7,430 nucleotides of DNA, from assembly GCA_023380575.1 (NCBI GenBank), contig JAMCRM010000295.1, positions 1 to 7,430 on the forward strand. The letters are read 5' to 3'. Each line of letters starts with the position of its first letter. Within the stretch, counting starts at the first letter, position 1. The DNA is from Acidobacteriota bacterium (lineage in GTDB: Bacteria > Acidobacteriota > Terriglobia > Bryobacterales > Bryobacteraceae). Below, piece by piece: positions 6,682-7,430 of this stretch. The position numbers were made by a program, and so were the translations under genes. The notes under the pieces are model-generated. The model ran no database searches, was not told the DNA's origin, and saw only the letters and a program-made list of their open reading frames with translations.

Positions 6682-7430
6682 ATGTCCGCCGCATTCCAGG
6701 AAAAAATCCGCAAGACCCTTGCCGACCCGCACCTGCAGGAGGCGGTGTACGTCTCGACGGGACGGCTGAAAGATAAGCGCAGCGAGGTGGTGGCCCCCCC
6801 GGCGCTGCCCGATTACCAGGAGCTTCGCGACCAGGCCAACGCCATCAAACGGCACACCATCGAGAACCTGGATTACTACCTTCAGCAGTTCGAAGCCAAT
6901 GTGCAGGCCCATGGCGGCCAGGTGGTGTGGTGCAAGGACGGCGGTGAAGTGGCGGCCTTCGTGCTGGACCTGGCCAAACGCAAGGGCGCCGCGCGCATCG
7001 TGAAATCGAAATCCATGACCAGCGAGGAAATCGATTTCAACGAGAAGCTGGAGCACGAGCACCTGGAGGTGGTGGAGACGGACCTGGGCGAGTACATCAT
7101 CCAACTCGCGCGGGAGCGGCCGTACCACATTGTGGCGCCGGCGCTGCACATGACCCGCTTCCAGGTGGCCGAGCTGTTCCAGAGCAAACTGGGGACGCCG
7201 TACGACACGGTCATCGAGCAGCAGACCATGACCGCGCGCAAGGTGCTGCGGCAGAAATTTCTGGCGGCCGACATCGGCATCAGCGGCGCCAATTTCCTGG
7301 TGGCGGATTCGGGCGCCGTCACGCTGGTGGAAAACGAAGGCAACATCCGGTTGACGACCTCGGCGCCGAAGATTCACGTGGCGGTGGCGGGGATCGAAAA
7401 AATGGTGCCGCGCGCGCAGGACCTGGCTCG
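6682..7430 (+). CDS. lutB: Lactate oxidation Fe-S protein LutB, N-terminal half (cut by window edge)
   Basis: The frame is open from the ATG at 6682 to the right edge, giving 249 whole codons, about half of a typical LutB (roughly 470 residues). It is a LUD-domain protein: IVKSKSMTSEEIDFNEKLE (106-124), ETDLGEYIIQLARERPYHIV (133-152), APALHMTR (153-160), then GISGANFLVADSGAVTLVEN (199-218) and TTSAPKIHVAVAGIEKMVP (225-243). The family's ferredoxin-like 4Fe-4S cysteine motifs lie further downstream, beyond the window. With LutA and LutC it forms the lactate-oxidising complex that passes electrons to the respiratory chain. Only five bases separate it from lutA, and no strong ribosome binding site is visible, so translational coupling is likely. 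lutC would be expected next. Confidence 0.94.
   Translation, partial: MSAAFQEKIRKTLADPHLQEAVYVSTGRLKDKRSEVVAPPALPDYQELRDQANAIKRHTIENLDYYLQQFEANVQAHGGQVVWCKDGGEVAAFVLDLAKRKGAARIVKSKSMTSEEIDFNEKLEHEHLEVVETDLGEYIIQLARERPYHIVAPALHMTRFQVAELFQSKLGTPYDTVIEQQTMTARKVLRQKFLAADIGISGANFLVADSGAVTLVENEGNIRLTTSAPKIHVAVAGIEKMVPRAQDLA

Noticed and set aside
5843..6694. N-terminal extension of the lolD frame on the minus strand
   Set aside because: This extra stretch is antisense to lutA, whose CCG motifs are intact. LolD proteins are about 230-245 residues and start near 5842.
6604..7377. Minus-strand open frame of 257 codons
   Set aside because: It is antisense to the clear LutB coding sequence and has no recognisable motifs.

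Overview
The window is a GC-rich stretch of bacterial chromosome with densely packed housekeeping genes. I see no mobile element, CRISPR array, tRNA or rRNA. A Skp/OmpH-type periplasmic chaperone and a LolD-type lipoprotein-release ATPase point to a diderm (outer-membrane) bacterium. It also encodes a ClpC-type unfoldase and a LutA/LutB lactate-oxidation pair. This combination and the base composition fit Acidobacteriota (Solibacter/Bryobacter-like), but that is inference and was not tested by any search.

Layout: positions 1-210 (minus) hold the first 70 codons of ligA, the NAD-dependent DNA ligase. From a short shared promoter region, a diacylglycerol/lipid kinase-family gene runs on the plus strand to 1158. 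It has no ordinary start codon in front of its first conserved strand. A leader with two mutually exclusive hairpins and a perfect TATAAT then precedes groES (1257-1544), which has no groEL after it. A Skp-like chaperone (1615-2139) and an unrecognised single-pass membrane protein (2155-2580) follow on the same strand. The last two genes end with the same 17-bp sequence across their stop codons.

A convergent 40-bp gap separates these from a minus-strand pair transcribed lolD then clpC (5842 down to 2621). clpC is a complete 824-residue Hsp100 unfoldase with both ATPase modules and a ClpP-docking tripeptide. lolD is divergent from lutA (5951-6676). lutB starts 5 bases after lutA and runs off the right edge, so this is the start of a lutAB(C) operon for L-lactate oxidation. 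Both divergent starts have TGn-extended -10 boxes placed so close that the mRNAs could be leaderless.

Much of the window concerns protein quality control and envelope maintenance: GroES, Skp, LolD and ClpC. I find no convincing evidence of an undescribed multi-gene system. The most interesting leads are small: the lipid kinase start, the groES leader, the duplicated gene tail, the four-cysteine membrane protein and the apparent leaderless divergent promoters.
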